NCBI GenBank assembly: GCA_038503065.1 | Contig: JBCAMK010000005.1 | Location: forward strand, 1,612,001-1,676,000 | Direction: 5' to 3' | Length of the DNA stretch: 64,000 nt | DNA from: Paragyromitra xinjiangensis | Taxonomy: Eukaryota > Ascomycota > Pezizomycetes > Pezizales > Discinaceae | Part shown: piece by piece, positions 46,918 through 59,840 of the stretch | Layout: each line of letters begins with the position of its first letter | Numbering within the stretch: position 1 is the first letter of the stretch | The notes under the pieces: model-generated | The model's database searches: none | Told to the model about the DNA's origin: nothing | What the model saw: the letters and a program-made list of their open reading frames with translations, nothing else | Position numbers and translations under genes: made by a program

Positions 46918-48297
46918 TTCGCTCGGAGTAGCCGGGGGTGCATTGTTTTTTTCTTCTTTTTTTTTGTCTCTTTAAAGCGGGAAAGGGACGGCAAGCATCC
47001 GGATAAAGGTGTTTCTATTCTTATGATTTTCATTTCTACTCTCCTTTTCCTGGTTTTGGTTGGGTGAAAAATTTGGAGTTAGTAAAGTGACGGGACTTGG
47101 TGTTCTTTCTTGTTATTTCTTACTCAGGATACTAGTCTGTTTATAACGCATGTACGATCAGAGAGGAGACCTCATGACTACATCTTCACTCGAGTTTCTT
47201 CCATAGTAAGAACTAGAGGCTAGCAAACATAGTGCCCACAGAACGAGATTTTGTGGCCAACCTATACCATAGAAAATATCCATAGAAAATATGATGATAA
47301 TCCCGCACATATCTAACTACTTTTTGAACCCCTCAAAAATCATCCAATATTATTGAACCACAATTCTTTCTAAAACTATTGATGTTGAACTTTCCTCAGT
47401 CGTTACGGAAAGGGCCATGCTTGAAATCGACACAGATACGGTGTTCAAATCATGAGCTAGCACTCGGTTAGCACTTCCTAAGAGACCCAACACAGTAGCA
47501 CTAGGATTATCTAACCCCTTTATGCCCTTCTCGCTTAAGAGATACGAGATCTGCGAAGATATGACCTCGGAGATCCGGGTTTCGTTCTCGGCGATGAAGT
47601 ATCCGAGGGTGTCCGATAGGTCTTGCTCCCTGCCAAGACTAGACACAGTAGTCTTTTTGATTTCAGATCCTCCGATAATTCCTACGGCTCAAAATGCAAC
47701 CCTGTTTGTCAGCACCCTAAATTTCAGGGATGTTTGTTAGTTAAGGTAGGTTGTTGGCCCCGGTTTAATGCAGAACTAAGCTGAGTAAGGACCGGGTGTA
47801 TTAAGGCTTTTGTGGAACCTTCGAACAATGTCCACATTCAACCCAAACGGTCAAAGAGTTTTTAATCACGATATCCCTCATTTGACAAGTATGCGGAATT
47901 GACGATTACTCAACTTCGAAGAGTGGCGATATTGGCATGGCAACTTACAACTGTCGCGGTCGAAATACAGCGGCCCGTGGCAACTCGTATTACCATATGG
48001 TCTGCCAGGGCCCCTAAAAAAAGATTGGGAGAATTTCTCCGATTATCACTTAAGCTTGGCCATACTAGATATTTTGTTGGTCCTTGGCAGTAGACGAATG
48101 ATAGTACCAAGCGCAAGGAATACCTATTTCGTATAAAGACCCGTATATCTCTAAAGAATTGCCCATCTTTCGCAGACAATCACAGCCCAAGTTTCCAACC
48201 TCTCCCAGTAACCGGTTCATACCCTCTGCCCCTTTAATCGTACTCTATCTCGAGAAGAATTCATTGCTTTAATTATCACGCCCTTCAACAAGTAAAC
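46918..48297. other. Intergenic region with a possible exon relic
   Basis: 1.4 kb. On the minus strand, 47350-47688 is open for about 112 codons with coding-like composition but lacks an ATG; see the separate entry. The last 200 bp should be the promoter of the secreted-protein gene. Confidence 0.5.
47350..47688 (-). pseudogene. Orphan open reading frame, possible gene fragment
   Basis: About 112 codons are open in one frame and end with TAA at 47350. The composition is protein-like: EQDLSDTLGYFIAENETRIS, then a Gly/Leu/Ser stretch and SISSMALSVTTEESSTSIVL. There is no ATG at the start, a TGA lies just upstream, and no clear acceptor with a coding exon beyond it was found. It may be the last exon of a decayed gene or a chance ORF. 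Confidence 0.25.
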
Positions 48298-49075
48298 ATG
48301 AAGTTCTCTACTGCATTTTTGGCCGTTTCCTCTGTCGCAATGTCTGCCGTTTCTGCATTCCCAGCAAGTCTCGAGCAGCGTCAATCGACTGTCTGGCTTC
48401 TGACTGCAAGCCAAACCGGGGACGAGGGAAATATTCCATTGACTACCAGCGTGCTTGGGATATCATACCTCAATGGTAAACCCAAGACCACTTCAGGGTG
48501 AAGAGGTGACAATGCTAACCCATTGAATCAACCAGATGGCTTGTATTTTGGCGATATTCAGTATAGCAACTCCGCAACTGAGCCAGCAAAACGTGGAATC
48601 CCCCCCCCCTCCTGAATTATACACTCGGCCAAAATCAAAGTGCTAAAAGTTCCTTAGTCCTCGGTGGAAACGGCGGGTTTTCATTCCTCTCTTACCACTC
48701 TCCACCTACCGGATACCAGCGCCTTTACGCGTTTCCCGAAGAGTACTCCCCTCCCCCCTAGCCCTCTACACCAATCTTCTACTAACACCTCCACAGAAGC
48801 AAACCACTCGGCTTCACCATCCCCCATTCGAGCGCAGTCCCCACCGGTGCAACCACTGAAGGATTTTCTGGCTCTTCCGCTGATCGTATCCTGTAAGACC
48901 TGAACTGACTATTTGATTAATAACAGACTGGCTAACCTTAAATAGATTTGGAACTACACTCGCTTTTAAGGCTTGCCCTGTCGACGGTGTGGCAAACTCG
49001 TATCAAGTGTTCTTTGAGGGCGGCGAGCCGTTGACTGGATGTACTTCCATCACGTTGGCCTATACTACACAGTAG
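48298..49075 (+). pseudogene. Small secreted protein gene with a frame break in a C-run
   Basis: The start codes for a clear signal peptide (MKFSTAFLAVSSVAMSAVSA) followed by a short propeptide ending EQRQ. Four exons fit: 48298-48475, 48536-48742, 48797-48892 and 48946-49075. All introns (60, 54 and 53 nt) have good branch sites and AG ends. The exons sum to 611 nt, one short of a multiple of three. The break lies in the ten-C run at 48600-48609: before it the frame runs GDIQYSNSATEPAK, after it NYTLGQNQSAKSSLVLGG. One more C would join both into about 203 residues. This may be a sequencing error, a polymorphism or a true recent pseudogene. The protein has two late cysteines. It loosely resembles secreted cell-wall proteins of the PhiA kind in layout; that is not a firm assignment. 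Confidence 0.6.
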
Positions 49076-52000
49076 GTTGTTTTGGATAGCAGGTGGGTCA
49101 ATGGTGTGACTGAGTGGAAGAAGGTTGAGGTGAGGGCGACGGATAAGATGAGGGATAGTTTTATAGTTGTGCAGTAGAAATTGTTTTGAGAATGAAAGAT
49201 GATCCCTATACAGCTCCTGCTTTGGGAGTATCACTTTTAGTATTTTTCACAGCCGTCTGATTTAAACACGCCAACGCAGACCAACCAATTAGTAAGAGAA
49301 TCACTGGATTTGGAGGAAATAGAAGTTGATAGTTTCTAACCAGGTTGTTTGACAACCTATAATAAAACTGGCTCCAATGAATCCATACAAGATTTAGATT
49401 ACTTAACTTTACAAAAAGCGGAGATAAGGAATAATTGAACCAAGTAGCTTATAATTTATTACCGACAGTGGTAAGCTTTAGTGTAGCACGCGGAAATTTC
49501 CGAAAATCCCTCAAGAATAGTCGAGAAATACTTGCTTTGTACCAAGCGTACCCTGGCGGGTAGTTCCAAAAGCTTAACTATCCACGATTCCAAGCTAAAA
49601 TGTCGGATGAAAGAAAGTAGGACTATTTTTCCCCGCCGACAGCATTATCGCAGGTTAAAGGATGTAAACCAGATAAGATCGGTAATAGGGTACTAGAGGC
49701 CTATAGCTACCCGAATATATTACCCGCCCAATGGCTTATTGGTATTCGGTAGAGAAATGCGGTTCGATAGTAATGAGGCCAATTACACCACTGGCAGCAT
49801 CCCTCCTACGCCAGCCTTCTGGATGGAGGAGCTATTCATCTACTTAGCCGAAGCGAGTGATAATTAATGATGATAAGAGCAAGCGTAAGGTAACCAATAG
49901 GTAGAGAACCGTAATAACCTTCCTCAGGTGGTAGTACCAACTGAGATGCAAAGACAATGGCGAATGGTCACACAGTTCCGTCTTCCACATCCGAAACTTA
50001 ATCCTACTTCCACTTTAGTAGATCACCAGTCTACTCAAAGCTACATAATTGGCAAGAAATTGATCATAACTACTAAAGTCACATTTTGTAACCACCGTAC
50101 ACATTCAGCCATAGCAAACAGGACCGGGCTTAGGCTGCAGGACGAAACCGTACTGTTACTGGTTGAGGTTACAGAATTTCTACGATTTGGGTTATGTTTA
50201 CCGCCTAATTACTGACTATTATAGCTCAATTAGGCCAATAACTATCCAGCCACCAAAAAAACAATTCTCGTCCCGCAATCGCAACTCAACCTTATTCGTT
50301 ATGATCGAGTTTATTCGACGGGCTCACCAGTGGAGGAGAAAATGGGCGAGTGACTACTCATGAAACACATCCATCTCACGACAGTAAAACCCCCATCTAA
50401 GTAAGATGTCACGGCCTATAGCTCATATTCCTCGATTTCATTTAGAAATAGAGCCGCGACTCGCAGATCTTCACCCTACCACCAGCAAGGACTTTCTCTC
50501 GATTAGCCGCCAGCCAACCAGAGCCCGTATAAGGGCTGAGCCCTATCTCGCCAAGACACGGGATACCTTCTCATTGGAATACAAATACTCCTTCTCCCCA
50601 ACTCCCCTCTTTCCTCTCCATCCCGGTGCAAGGGCAAGATCGATAGCAGTGAAGATTCGTCTGAGCTTCGATTTTTGCTAGTTGAAAACTACAACTATGT
50701 TGACTGCTCTTGGTTTGCTTCGGCAGGCCAAGGAATTTTTGGCCAAATCGTTTCGAAGAATTCTTTGAAGCTACTTCTTTCGTTTATGCCCAGGCCGCTG
50801 CGCGTGAGATTCACGAAAGAAATGCCGTCGTGATACATACTGGCTAGGTGGCTGGTGAGCCGCGGCTCATGAGACGGCGCGTTTAGAGACTTCCACAGGT
50901 TTCAAGGTTGGGGGCAGTCGGTGGTTGTGAGCATCGATACTTGCGTCGATCCCAACCCCGGTGGTTTCGGCATATGCGTTTTTGACGATCAACCAGTGAT
51001 TTAAAGCGACATAACTGTTCAAATTCGCGGATGAAGAGCAACTTGTTACATCGCTTCGGCAAACCCTTATGTCCTAACTCAAACAATATCATCATTTGGC
51101 AGAGCCTCATGGGACTAGGCTCCCTGACCCGCAGCTTTCATTCGTGGCGAGGCTGGACGTAAGGTCCTGGACATGACACGTTCTCTCGGGGCCGACAGCA
51201 AAGAACGGGATCATCTGTACATGTACCTGCATACATACATCTTGGGAATACTTCCATTGAAAGTCGCGCCCGGACGAAGGAGGTGTTTCGTTTATGAAAT
51301 GATCTTATGGTGCCCGGTGATTGTGAAAATGCCACCTCATCATTAAACCCAGCCTTTTCTGCAATAGCTTCTGCAGAAATCGTGAAATTGCTAAAAAGTA
51401 ATTTTTTTGACGAGCTTAATGGCGTTTCAGGGGAATTTGCAAATCTTCAATTGGCCAATTCGGTGGGCGCAAAAGTGCGAAGTTTTCATTTGATAGGTGA
51501 TATATTACACAGAAACCGTCCAGTGATCCTGTTTGGTCTAACTTTTACCGTCTTTTCCTCGTGACAAAAGGACATTGATTTTGCCCCCTTCCAATACATA
51601 CAGCTCCCCTGGAAAGTGCAGAAATCTGACAGATGGAGATTCAGGGGGAAGTTCGGACTCTAGGACAGGGATACTACCTTAGTGGTTTGAGATTTATCTC
51701 TGTTTTCCTTTTTATCGTATCCTTATCGGTTCGTAACTTCCAGAGTCTAATTGGAACGAGTAATAATTGTTTCCAACCAACAAGAATAAACATCTTCCTT
51801 CACCGCCACATAGCCAACACAGCATTGCTTTATTGGCTTTCCCAGAGTGCCAGTAGTGGCATCCCTGCATAAGGAGATCAGATGAGGCGTTAGACTAGGG
51901 TGTCAACAGCCCTGTCTCCCTCCTTACTGCGCTGGCAAATTAGGAATAGATCATATCATCTGGCTAACTCGATAAATCTAACTGGCTGTCTTCTTCACCT

Positions 52001-53628
52001 CTCTAACTTCTACCCCGTATGCATGCTTGTAGACTATGTACACATTGCTTATTATGTGGTCGGGCAAGTAGTTTCGGCGATCTTGCGTGTCTACTAAAAG
52101 TGTTCAAATAGGATCACAAGAATATTTTCGGTGCTCAAGAAGATACCGCTGTACATATGGGGCTATTGTAATTAGTCCACATATTCAGAGCAGACATAAA
52201 TTACCCGAATATACAAACTACATGCAGAATATTCTAATCAGCAAGGGAGTCGTTTTACTTAGTTCCATAATCGACTAGAGTCCTCTTACAGTTTGCATTT
52301 TCGAGCGTACTGTATCATATGCAGAACGTAATATGATAATCATGGTATAGCACTCGAGTCTCTCTCAGCTGTACTTCATACCCGACCAACGAACCTGCAT
52401 TAGAGGCCCCTAAGACTGGATTCGCAAATTTCTTTTACAAAACTCTCTAAGACTAGTGAACTCACTATGAAACACTCAGTGTGTTAAACTAACTTCAAGA
52501 AAAGAACGATCACTATAGAAGCCCGTAATGCATACCAGTAGATCATAACTTATACCTCACCATTCCACAGCAGTATCGGAAACCATCATACCAAGTAAGG
52601 TACTAACGCAAGTATGTGTTTTCACCTCTAACGCAATATTCCGTTGAGCACCGCAAACACCCGCCGCCGTGCTACGTTTTCTAACATTTTTCCCGAAGCT
52701 CCCAAGCCACGCCACTGCTAAGAGACTTTGGGTAATCTCGGGATGCAATGTCTGGCAAAGTCTCACCAAAGATTCCGGGATGATTCCAGTTCCCTTTTAA
52801 TTCCGAAAATCTTCTTGGCCAAATACAGGTCCTGGGATGATCCAGGAACCTCGTAGGGCTGGACCACTCAATTGCCAGAAAACATGTATCACAACATCGC
52901 TTGATTACGCTAGTACAAACATTTGCTATTGGCGCATTCCCTCACAAGTTGACGATATCACATCTTACCGAAACTCTGGGACCTTCGCTAAGACAGATAA
53001 CGACAGATAGCGAATAAGATAGATTCTGCTGCTCAGTGGTCGATTTCCTTAGAAGATACCCTGGATCTCGGTAAGACCTAGTATCCCCAACCCATGAAGA
53101 GGGTTATGTTAGCTTTGTACCTATCACAGCATAGTCACCAAGATGCTGCGGTGCAGTAGAGTTCACCCAACTAAGAATCTACATTTTTAAACATCCTTGG
53201 TTAATGCGAATTTATGTATTTTCGGTCGTTTGAAGGATACCAGAGAAGTTTCACCTACGACGATAAAAGTATCTAGGTTTACCACAAACTCTATGAATCT
53301 TATTGGTAGTATTGTTAATCTATTTGCTTTGTTGTTTGTGATAATTTCAGCTTGCTCTCGCCTTTACTACTAGCCCACAATTCGCAAGCTACCATTGTCA
53401 TTGATCCTCCATCTTACTCAAACATTGTGCCAAATTCTTGTCGATCTAAAATCAATTGGCTGTAGTCTTCCCTTTACTTAGTTTCAGTGCTAAATCCTTG
53501 CATTTAGGATCTGTTAGTACTGACGACTATATTCATGGAAAAAAAAACTGCCATCTCGTGAGCGCGTTGGAGTCGATATGAAACGCTGGAAAACATGACT
53601 TTTAACTATGAATACATTTATATTACAG
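49076..53628. other. Gene-free region of 4.5 kb
   Basis: No supported gene. ORFs of up to 95 codons have no motifs. One TACATGTA lies at 51218. No transposon coding domain or long terminal repeat was recognised. Confidence 0.55.
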
Positions 53629-55190
53629 CTATCCAACCCTTCTCTTCTTCTCCTCGCCACTTGACTTATTTCCCCCCTTCTTCCTCTTAATCTTCACTAA
53701 TGCATCCGTATAATCACCTTTGTCACCTCTATCTTTCTCCTCCTCATGATCATCAACTTCCGCAGCCTCTTCCATCTCATCCCATACATCCTCCTCCTCC
53801 ACATCCTTCTTATTTTTCTTTTTCTCGACTACTTCATCCTCCGTGTCAAGCACCACCACAGCGGTTCCCTTCGTCTTCGCATACACTTTACTGACCATCT
53901 CCCGCTCCTCGCCCTCATACACCCATAGATACCGATCGAAGCCTACGCCCGCAACGAGATATTCACCATCTTGACTCTCGGCAGAAGTAACAGAAAGAAC
54001 TGCACCCGTAGCGCCTCTATAGATCCCGAGCGAGCGGCGTGTCTGCGTGCTATAGAGCCCAAAATGACCATTCTTGTCGGTATGGATGAAATGCAGGTTC
54101 TGCAGCGTGTTCGTAGTCTCCGGTGGCTCCTTCCCGGATGTCAATAGTGAGTGAGGATCCACAGGAGTAGACGGGTGAAGATGAAGCTGCAGAATCGGGG
54201 TTTGGGAGAGAGTGCTACTGAATACAGGTCGGCGGGAGACGGAAGTGTCGTAGAGGCGGAGATGAGAGTAGTGCGTTCCGGTGGCTACACGGTAGGTATT
54301 CATCAAGGCTGCCGCTGCAGGGTTGTTCCATCGCCTTCCTCTTCCTGGAGTCGGCGCTGGTGCTGGTGTTGCTGGTGCAGAAGCGATGGAGGGAAGAAAT
54401 TCAATACACGTGATCCATACTAGAACCTCGAGTCCAATTTTTGTGGGCTTCACGTTTTTTGCTTTCCATACGCTCTTCCACGATACTGCACCATCGACCC
54501 ACGAAGATTCCCAGATTTCTAATTCTCTATTCTCGCCACCCAAGGCAACAGCCTTCGGGATCCGTGGATCCTCAGCTAGACTCTCGGATGGATGAATAGC
54601 AAACGCAGCAACAGACCCCTCGGCTGGTGAGAAATTGTGGGTTGCTGAAGTCTGGCTATCTGCATTTTCTCCCTCGCCCAACTGGAAGAACTGTGCACAT
54701 CCTGAAGAAGTACACCCGTAGAGGATGCCGTTTGTGCACCCGAACCCAACGATATCAGCTTCATCGGTGGGCGACAGTCGTGGGATCTCGCTACTCAGGA
54801 GGATTTGATCCGATTCTGGGGCAAGAGGAGAAACGGAGGGGTCGAGGACTCGAAGCAGCCCACCTTTAGAAGCTACAGCGATCTGAGATTTTCTGTATCA
54901 GCTCCAACTCAAACATAGGTAGCAAATTTACATTCTCGAGATCAAAAAGAGGTGAGTAATTACACAGGATTGACCGCGGAAATCAACGATCTGGAGACCT
55001 TGGATCGCATTATTGCGGTTAGGCTCGAAATAAGAAACGATTTTAGGTCGTGCTGAGGTTTGGACAGAGGTATCGATACCCCGAGAAGTCGTGATCACTA
55101 GAGATCAATTAGCTCCTAGTTCTGATTATTATTCTAGATATGGTATATACCTTTAACTTGGCCCACATCATCACCAACAGCGAACTTCAT
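53629..55190 (-). CDS. nsa1: Ribosome biogenesis protein Nsa1 (WDR74 family)
   Basis: A seven-bladed WD-type protein of nuclear pre-60S particles; in relatives it works with the Rix7 ATPase. 475 residues from exons 55151-55190, 54964-55097 and 53629-54882, with introns of 53 nt (GTATAT...CTAG) and 81 nt (GTAATT...CTCAG). The N-terminus MKFAVGDDVGQVKVITTSRG, the segment IAVASKGGLLRVLDP, the core SHLRLYDTSVSRRPVFS and FIHTDKNGHFGLYSTQTRRS are characteristic. The last blade contains YLVAGVGFDRYLWVYE. The C-terminal 90 residues are acidic and then Lys-rich (VKIKRKKGG), as usual for nucleolar factors. A Pro/Ala-rich insert (PATPAPAPTPGRGRR) lies in the middle. Confidence 0.92.
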
Positions 55191-58100
55191 TTTCAGTGGT
55201 GTTGAGGTTGTTGTTGGAGGTTTGAGGCTCTGCGAACTTTTTTCTTGCGCTTCAAAGTTGGTTGGTTAGCTCGTTTGATCTGATTAGATTAGATTGATGG
55301 CTGTGGGCTGACCACCCACAGTCAGATCGCATACAATATGGGAACCGAAAAAAAAAACCTTGCAAATATAAGCCACTATTTTCGATTCGCCGCCTGGCAG
55401 ATGTGCTTCTGCATCTTGTTTGCTTCGTTTATTTGGCATGAGGATGCCACGGCATGATGCCCAGATGAGTGTTTCAGTCTCTAGTGTCGGAACGAATGAT
55501 ATTCCATGATCCAAACGAACAAATCACTGTATTTCGCGTGTTCTGACACCGATCCACCGGTATATGCGATATACAGACCGAAAGGCTTTTCTTTTTCACT
55601 ATTTACCCTAACGGGGGTTTAAAAGCACTTCGGCGTCATTACTGTTTTACCGAGATGCGGTGCGTACTGAGAATGTGAATGGATCCGCTGTCGGTACATA
55701 AAACTGCTCAGCAGCACTGCAGCTTCAGGCCCAGTGATAGAGCATGAGTGATATTTTGCTTTTGACCCAAAATGCCCCTTACAGCGCTCCAATGAGCTGG
55801 TACGAACCCCTCTCCCATTTTGGATACTACAGATACGCTGATCTTCATTAGGAACGTGGCAATATATGTGGCACACCCTGTACCTTACACGAGGGAAAGC
55901 TTAACTCTTGACATGGCATCGGTGATCGGGGGTCTGGCCGGTGAATCTGAAATTTGCAGGAATATAATCTTACTGGAGTGGATGGAGGAGTGTCCACGGA
56001 TTTGCCACTGCAGGAACTGGAAACGGGAACCCTACGTTGGTGCCTGAGCTTACGCGCGGCGCGGGCGGATGTGGCCAATGACCTGACAGGAACGATGTAT
56101 TAATCTTCCCCCCGTGCAAACGCTGGGGGCAACCACTGTAACATGCGGGTGCCAACACGGCGCCGATATTATTGCGGCGCTAACATTCCAAAAGTGACCT
56201 CGAGTGAAATGGGATTTTGACCAATACAGTCTCTCCACTTTCATAGGTTTGTCACTCACCGCCCGCGTAGTCATTCCGCCTTTAGGTTGTAGTACTTTCC
56301 TATTAAACTTCACGGCGAGGTAAAAATTTGTCTCCACAATGGCGTGCCAGAGGTCGTGGTGGCTACAAAGTTCGTGTTCAACTTGGTTGCACTACCTTAT
56401 TATAACACTATTTAACAATACAAAGATATTAAAATCGAGATCCCTAGGTGTCAGATACGAGCGTAAAAGGCATGAGGTTAGAGTCTCTAAGACAGATCTT
56501 AAGCACTTCTTCGGCTTCTCCGCACTTGCACAGAAAAATGCTAGTTCTACACCTGCATTCAATCTTCTTGTAATACTACTATAGCTACCCAAATAAAGTG
56601 ATCCTCCGATAGTTGATTTGGGGAGTAATTTGGGTAGACTTTACTACTATCTCCTGAAATATAGATCTAACGTAATTTACTGTCACTCTATTGGTCGCTT
56701 CATCTTGGCGTTGAGGATGACTCGAATTGTATGGTGGACTGAGGAGGAATAACACTACATGTAATTTAGGAAGAAAGGCTCAAAAAACATTACGATAGTA
56801 ATTAGCAGAACCTAGGATAACTTTAGTCTCGTGCCCACGTTGCAGTCTCCCAGATCCCCCTTCAATATTTGGTGTTTAAAATCTGGATTTCTGGGGAAAA
56901 TCGCGTCAACCACCCAAAATAAATAGCGATTTTCCCAAAAGGTCTAGAATCGAGACTAGGGTAACTTATGACGTAGAAGGTTAAAGATACTGCTGATATA
57001 GTCTTGAAGTATTCCCGGTCGTATCCAGCAAGCTCTTCGCTGCGTATTGTTTAGTAAAAATCTCTAAGAAAAAGCTCTAAAACCTAAACAAAGGTAAGTA
57101 ATCAAGCAAGCAGATAGAGGGAAAGACAGTATGTACACCTCTCGGCCCCAATACTTTGCTGTTTCACTCAGCAACAATTAGCAACGATATTGTTACTACA
57201 GCTGTCAAAGTATCCGACACCTTTGGTGACTGTACAGCTCCAACTTGAATAGCTTGAAGAACTTGTTTTAAAATGTTTAACATGACCCTCAAGTGATTCC
57301 TCAATAATAAATAACTCGTTTTCCTATAGACACTCCATCATGGCCAGTGGGTTTATCTAGGCTCACTTTGAATAGTGGTATTTTCTAGCGTCAGGGAGGC
57401 AGAAACTTACAGCGTAGACAAGAGCTCACGGAGGCCTAGCCGAAGAAGTTAACTTAGGAAGCTTTTACCAAAAGCAGACAAACCAACTCGCAAGTTGTAT
57501 GAAGGAAGATGATCGAGACTTGTTTCATGTTGTAGTATGCGAGATGAAGGCTCACTAGGCATCAGAGAAGATGAAAGGTGACCTGTATGTTAAGCTTAGA
57601 GAAGGGAATAACGATCAAGAGCAGCAGAGGGACGACAGCCTGGCCGCAAAAAAGAGGCTAGTTTTTAAGACAAAGGAAAGTGTCAACAAAATCAGCCCCA
57701 GCGTCATAGATAGCAGACAGAAACAGGTAGTCTTATTCAGATTCAGCCTCAAATTCCCTTTTATTATCACTAGAGAGCTAAGCTAGGCCAGGAGCCAGAT
57801 TGTTCCATCATGACACATTCTGAAAGAACTAGGGAGTCTCGCCGATGGAGAAGCTTATTGAGAATGGATACGACTTGAAGCAGCCCGGTGAAGAAGCAAA
57901 GTCTGCCAATAAGAGAAGCTTGACGTTTCTTTTGTCTACGTGGAAACCCTATCATTGTTCACCAGTCTGATGCCCCAGTGCCCCACGGTAGTTACCGTCT
58001 ACATTGTACGAGAATGACTATTACTATACAGTGCGACCACGTAGGAACAGCTGAATAGCTTGAACGGATAGGAAGCATCGTCAGACTTGACCTAAGCTTC

Positions 58101-58694
58101 AGCCGAAGGCTAGTTTCGCTTGCTGCTCTTAGAGTAGGTGTGCTATTGTTAGCTATAGCGCAGGCTCCTGGAACGCAGTGTCTCAACACAGCCAGCCTTT
58201 GTCTAACCGAGTATTTGACAGGTGAGTGACCAATGATAGTTAGTCCATCACTCCAATCCCTCCATCCACTCGGTAAGGCACATTCTCGCCAAACAGATCG
58301 CATAGTTTTCTAAAGGCATTTCACTACAATTCAAAGGAGGTCGTTACACAAAATTCTTGCGATTGTAAAAAGTCAAGGCAAGCCCTGCCGTTTTATTGTT
58401 CTATATAACCGTGACCACGCTATTCAAACACTATATCCCTCTCTCCGAAAGGAAACTAAATAAAAAACTGCCAAATAAGGATATACAATGAAGCCAGTTG
58501 AGATAAAACAACAAATAAAACAAACGCGCTATGAGTTGTAGTAGCTCTAGTTAGAACCACATGTATATTGCAAACACCTGCTTCGCCAATGCCTGCGTAA
58601 TAGATAACCCGCCAGACAAAACTAAAAAAAGGACAAACAAAAAAATTTCGCACCAAAAAGAAGGTCTTAATCGTTAAGTTGTGAGAGTGACTAT
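55191..58694. other. Gene-free region of 3.5 kb
   Basis: It starts with the nsa1 promoter. One TACATGTA lies at 56756. A coding-like ORF relic (57499-57786) is listed separately. No other supported feature. Confidence 0.55.
57499..57786 (+). pseudogene. ORF relic with one in-frame TAG
   Basis: From an ATG at 57499 the frame codes for an acidic and basic mix (KEDDRDLFHVVVCEMKAH), hits TAG at 57556-57558, then stays open to 57786 (MKGDLYVKLREGNNDQEQQR, LAAKKRLVFKTKESVNKIS). A single change from CAG to TAG would explain the break. No family is recognised; it may be a chance ORF. Confidence 0.25.
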
Positions 58695-59840
58695 TCAGTT
58701 ATGGTGGCGGCGGCGGTGCTCGTGGGAGAAGCGGACGTTGCGCTTGGAAATGGCAGTCATCTCACCGTCTACACACTGCATTCCAGGAGCGACATCGCCC
58801 ATGTCCTGGTTGATACCGGAACCGCAGAGAGACCAGCTTTGACCATCGCTGCTGCAGGTAACAGTGCCCTCAACACATCCAGCACCAGAATCGGAACCGG
58901 AGCTTGGGGAAGGAGTGGCAGTTGGGACAATGGGAGCGTAGGAAGCAGCGGGAGTACCAGAAGCAACCGGGGATCCAGTAGCGCCGGGGACCTGGACGAG
59001 GGCCTGAGTCTTGCTCCTAGTCCTGGTAGCAATAGTGGTGGGGACAGCGCTGGGGGAACCGGTAGGAGCAGCAGTAGGAGCTGGGCTGGCAACAGCGCTA
59101 GAAGGAGCGGGGCTGGAACCAGAACCAGAACCAGAACCGGTACCGGGCTGGGTGCTATCACAAGAGATGGGGGTAGTTCCAGTACCGAAGACCTGAGGAC
59201 CGGGATTCTTGAACTGAATGGCCTGGACACCCTCAGGGACAGTACATCCATTACCAGAGTTGGCACGGAACATATCTGGGAGAGCGTCGAAAGCGGCAGT
59301 GGAGGTCTCGGAACCAGAGATAACAACAGTGGCGCACTGCATATACATCTCCCTGTTTCCAAGTCTGTTGAACCAGGTCCATGCGACAACTGCCTTACCA
59401 GCGGGGAGGCCCGGCGGAACCTTGAAGTTGAGCAAAGGCAAGATATGAGCAGCGTCTGGGGTAAGATTGCCATCGGCTTGGATCGGGTGGTTGCCTTCCC
59501 ATGAGGTCATGACACGGAACTTGGAGCTTTTGGTTGGAGCGGTGTCGTAGGTGATTGACATTTGACCGGACCCACCACCATGAACAGCGCTTCCGATGAG
59601 TTGAAGAGGCTGGGTGCTACCAGGTGCATAGGTAGCGACCGGGGCTTCGGGGGCTACACCGTGGCAAGGATAGTTGGAACCGTCGGCTTGGAGAGGGTTT
59701 TGCTGGCCATCGCTAGTCTCAACAGTAGGACCAATCTTGTCCGGAACGAACCACTGCTGAGGTGTTCCCATGATGAGATGGGCGGAGATAGAAGGGATGA
59801 AGGCCGAAATGGCGACGAGAGTGGCGATAGTGAACTGCAT
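58695..59840 (-). CDS. Secreted lytic polysaccharide monooxygenase, AA11-like
   Basis: An intronless ORF of 381 residues. Residues 1-20 are a signal peptide and cleavage after SISA exposes His21 (HLIMGTP), the N-terminal copper ligand of LPMOs. The second His lies in GSAVHGGGSGQMSITYD, and the axial Tyr in WTWFNRLGNREMYMQCA. The NYPCHG motif and the WTWFN-GNREMYM block are those of AA11, a family known to oxidise chitin. The catalytic part ends near residue 215. A linker of about 110 residues follows, rich in Ser, Pro, Thr and Ala. A short Cys-containing C-terminal module (CVEGTVTCSSDGQSWSLCG, then GDVAPGMQC) resembles the X278-type module of other AA11 proteins. The tail is His/Arg-rich. The role could be in self cell-wall remodelling or chitin use; AA11 is preferred but not proven. 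Confidence 0.82.
   Translation of the reverse strand: MQFTIATLVAISAFIPSISAHLIMGTPQQWFVPDKIGPTVETSDGQQNPLQADGSNYPCHGVAPEAPVATYAPGSTQPLQLIGSAVHGGGSGQMSITYDTAPTKSSKFRVMTSWEGNHPIQADGNLTPDAAHILPLLNFKVPPGLPAGKAVVAWTWFNRLGNREMYMQCATVVISGSETSTAAFDALPDMFRANSGNGCTVPEGVQAIQFKNPGPQVFGTGTTPISCDSTQPGTGSGSGSGSSPAPSSAVASPAPTAAPTGSPSAVPTTIATRTRSKTQALVQVPGATGSPVASGTPAASYAPIVPTATPSPSSGSDSGAGCVEGTVTCSSDGQSWSLCGSGINQDMGDVAPGMQCVDGEMTAISKRNVRFSHEHRRRHHN

Noticed and set aside
58701..59504. A 267-codon ORF on the plus strand and a 234-codon ORF on the minus strand over the LPMO gene
   Set aside because: They are shadows of the LPMO gene, which has a signal peptide and conserved copper-site residues.
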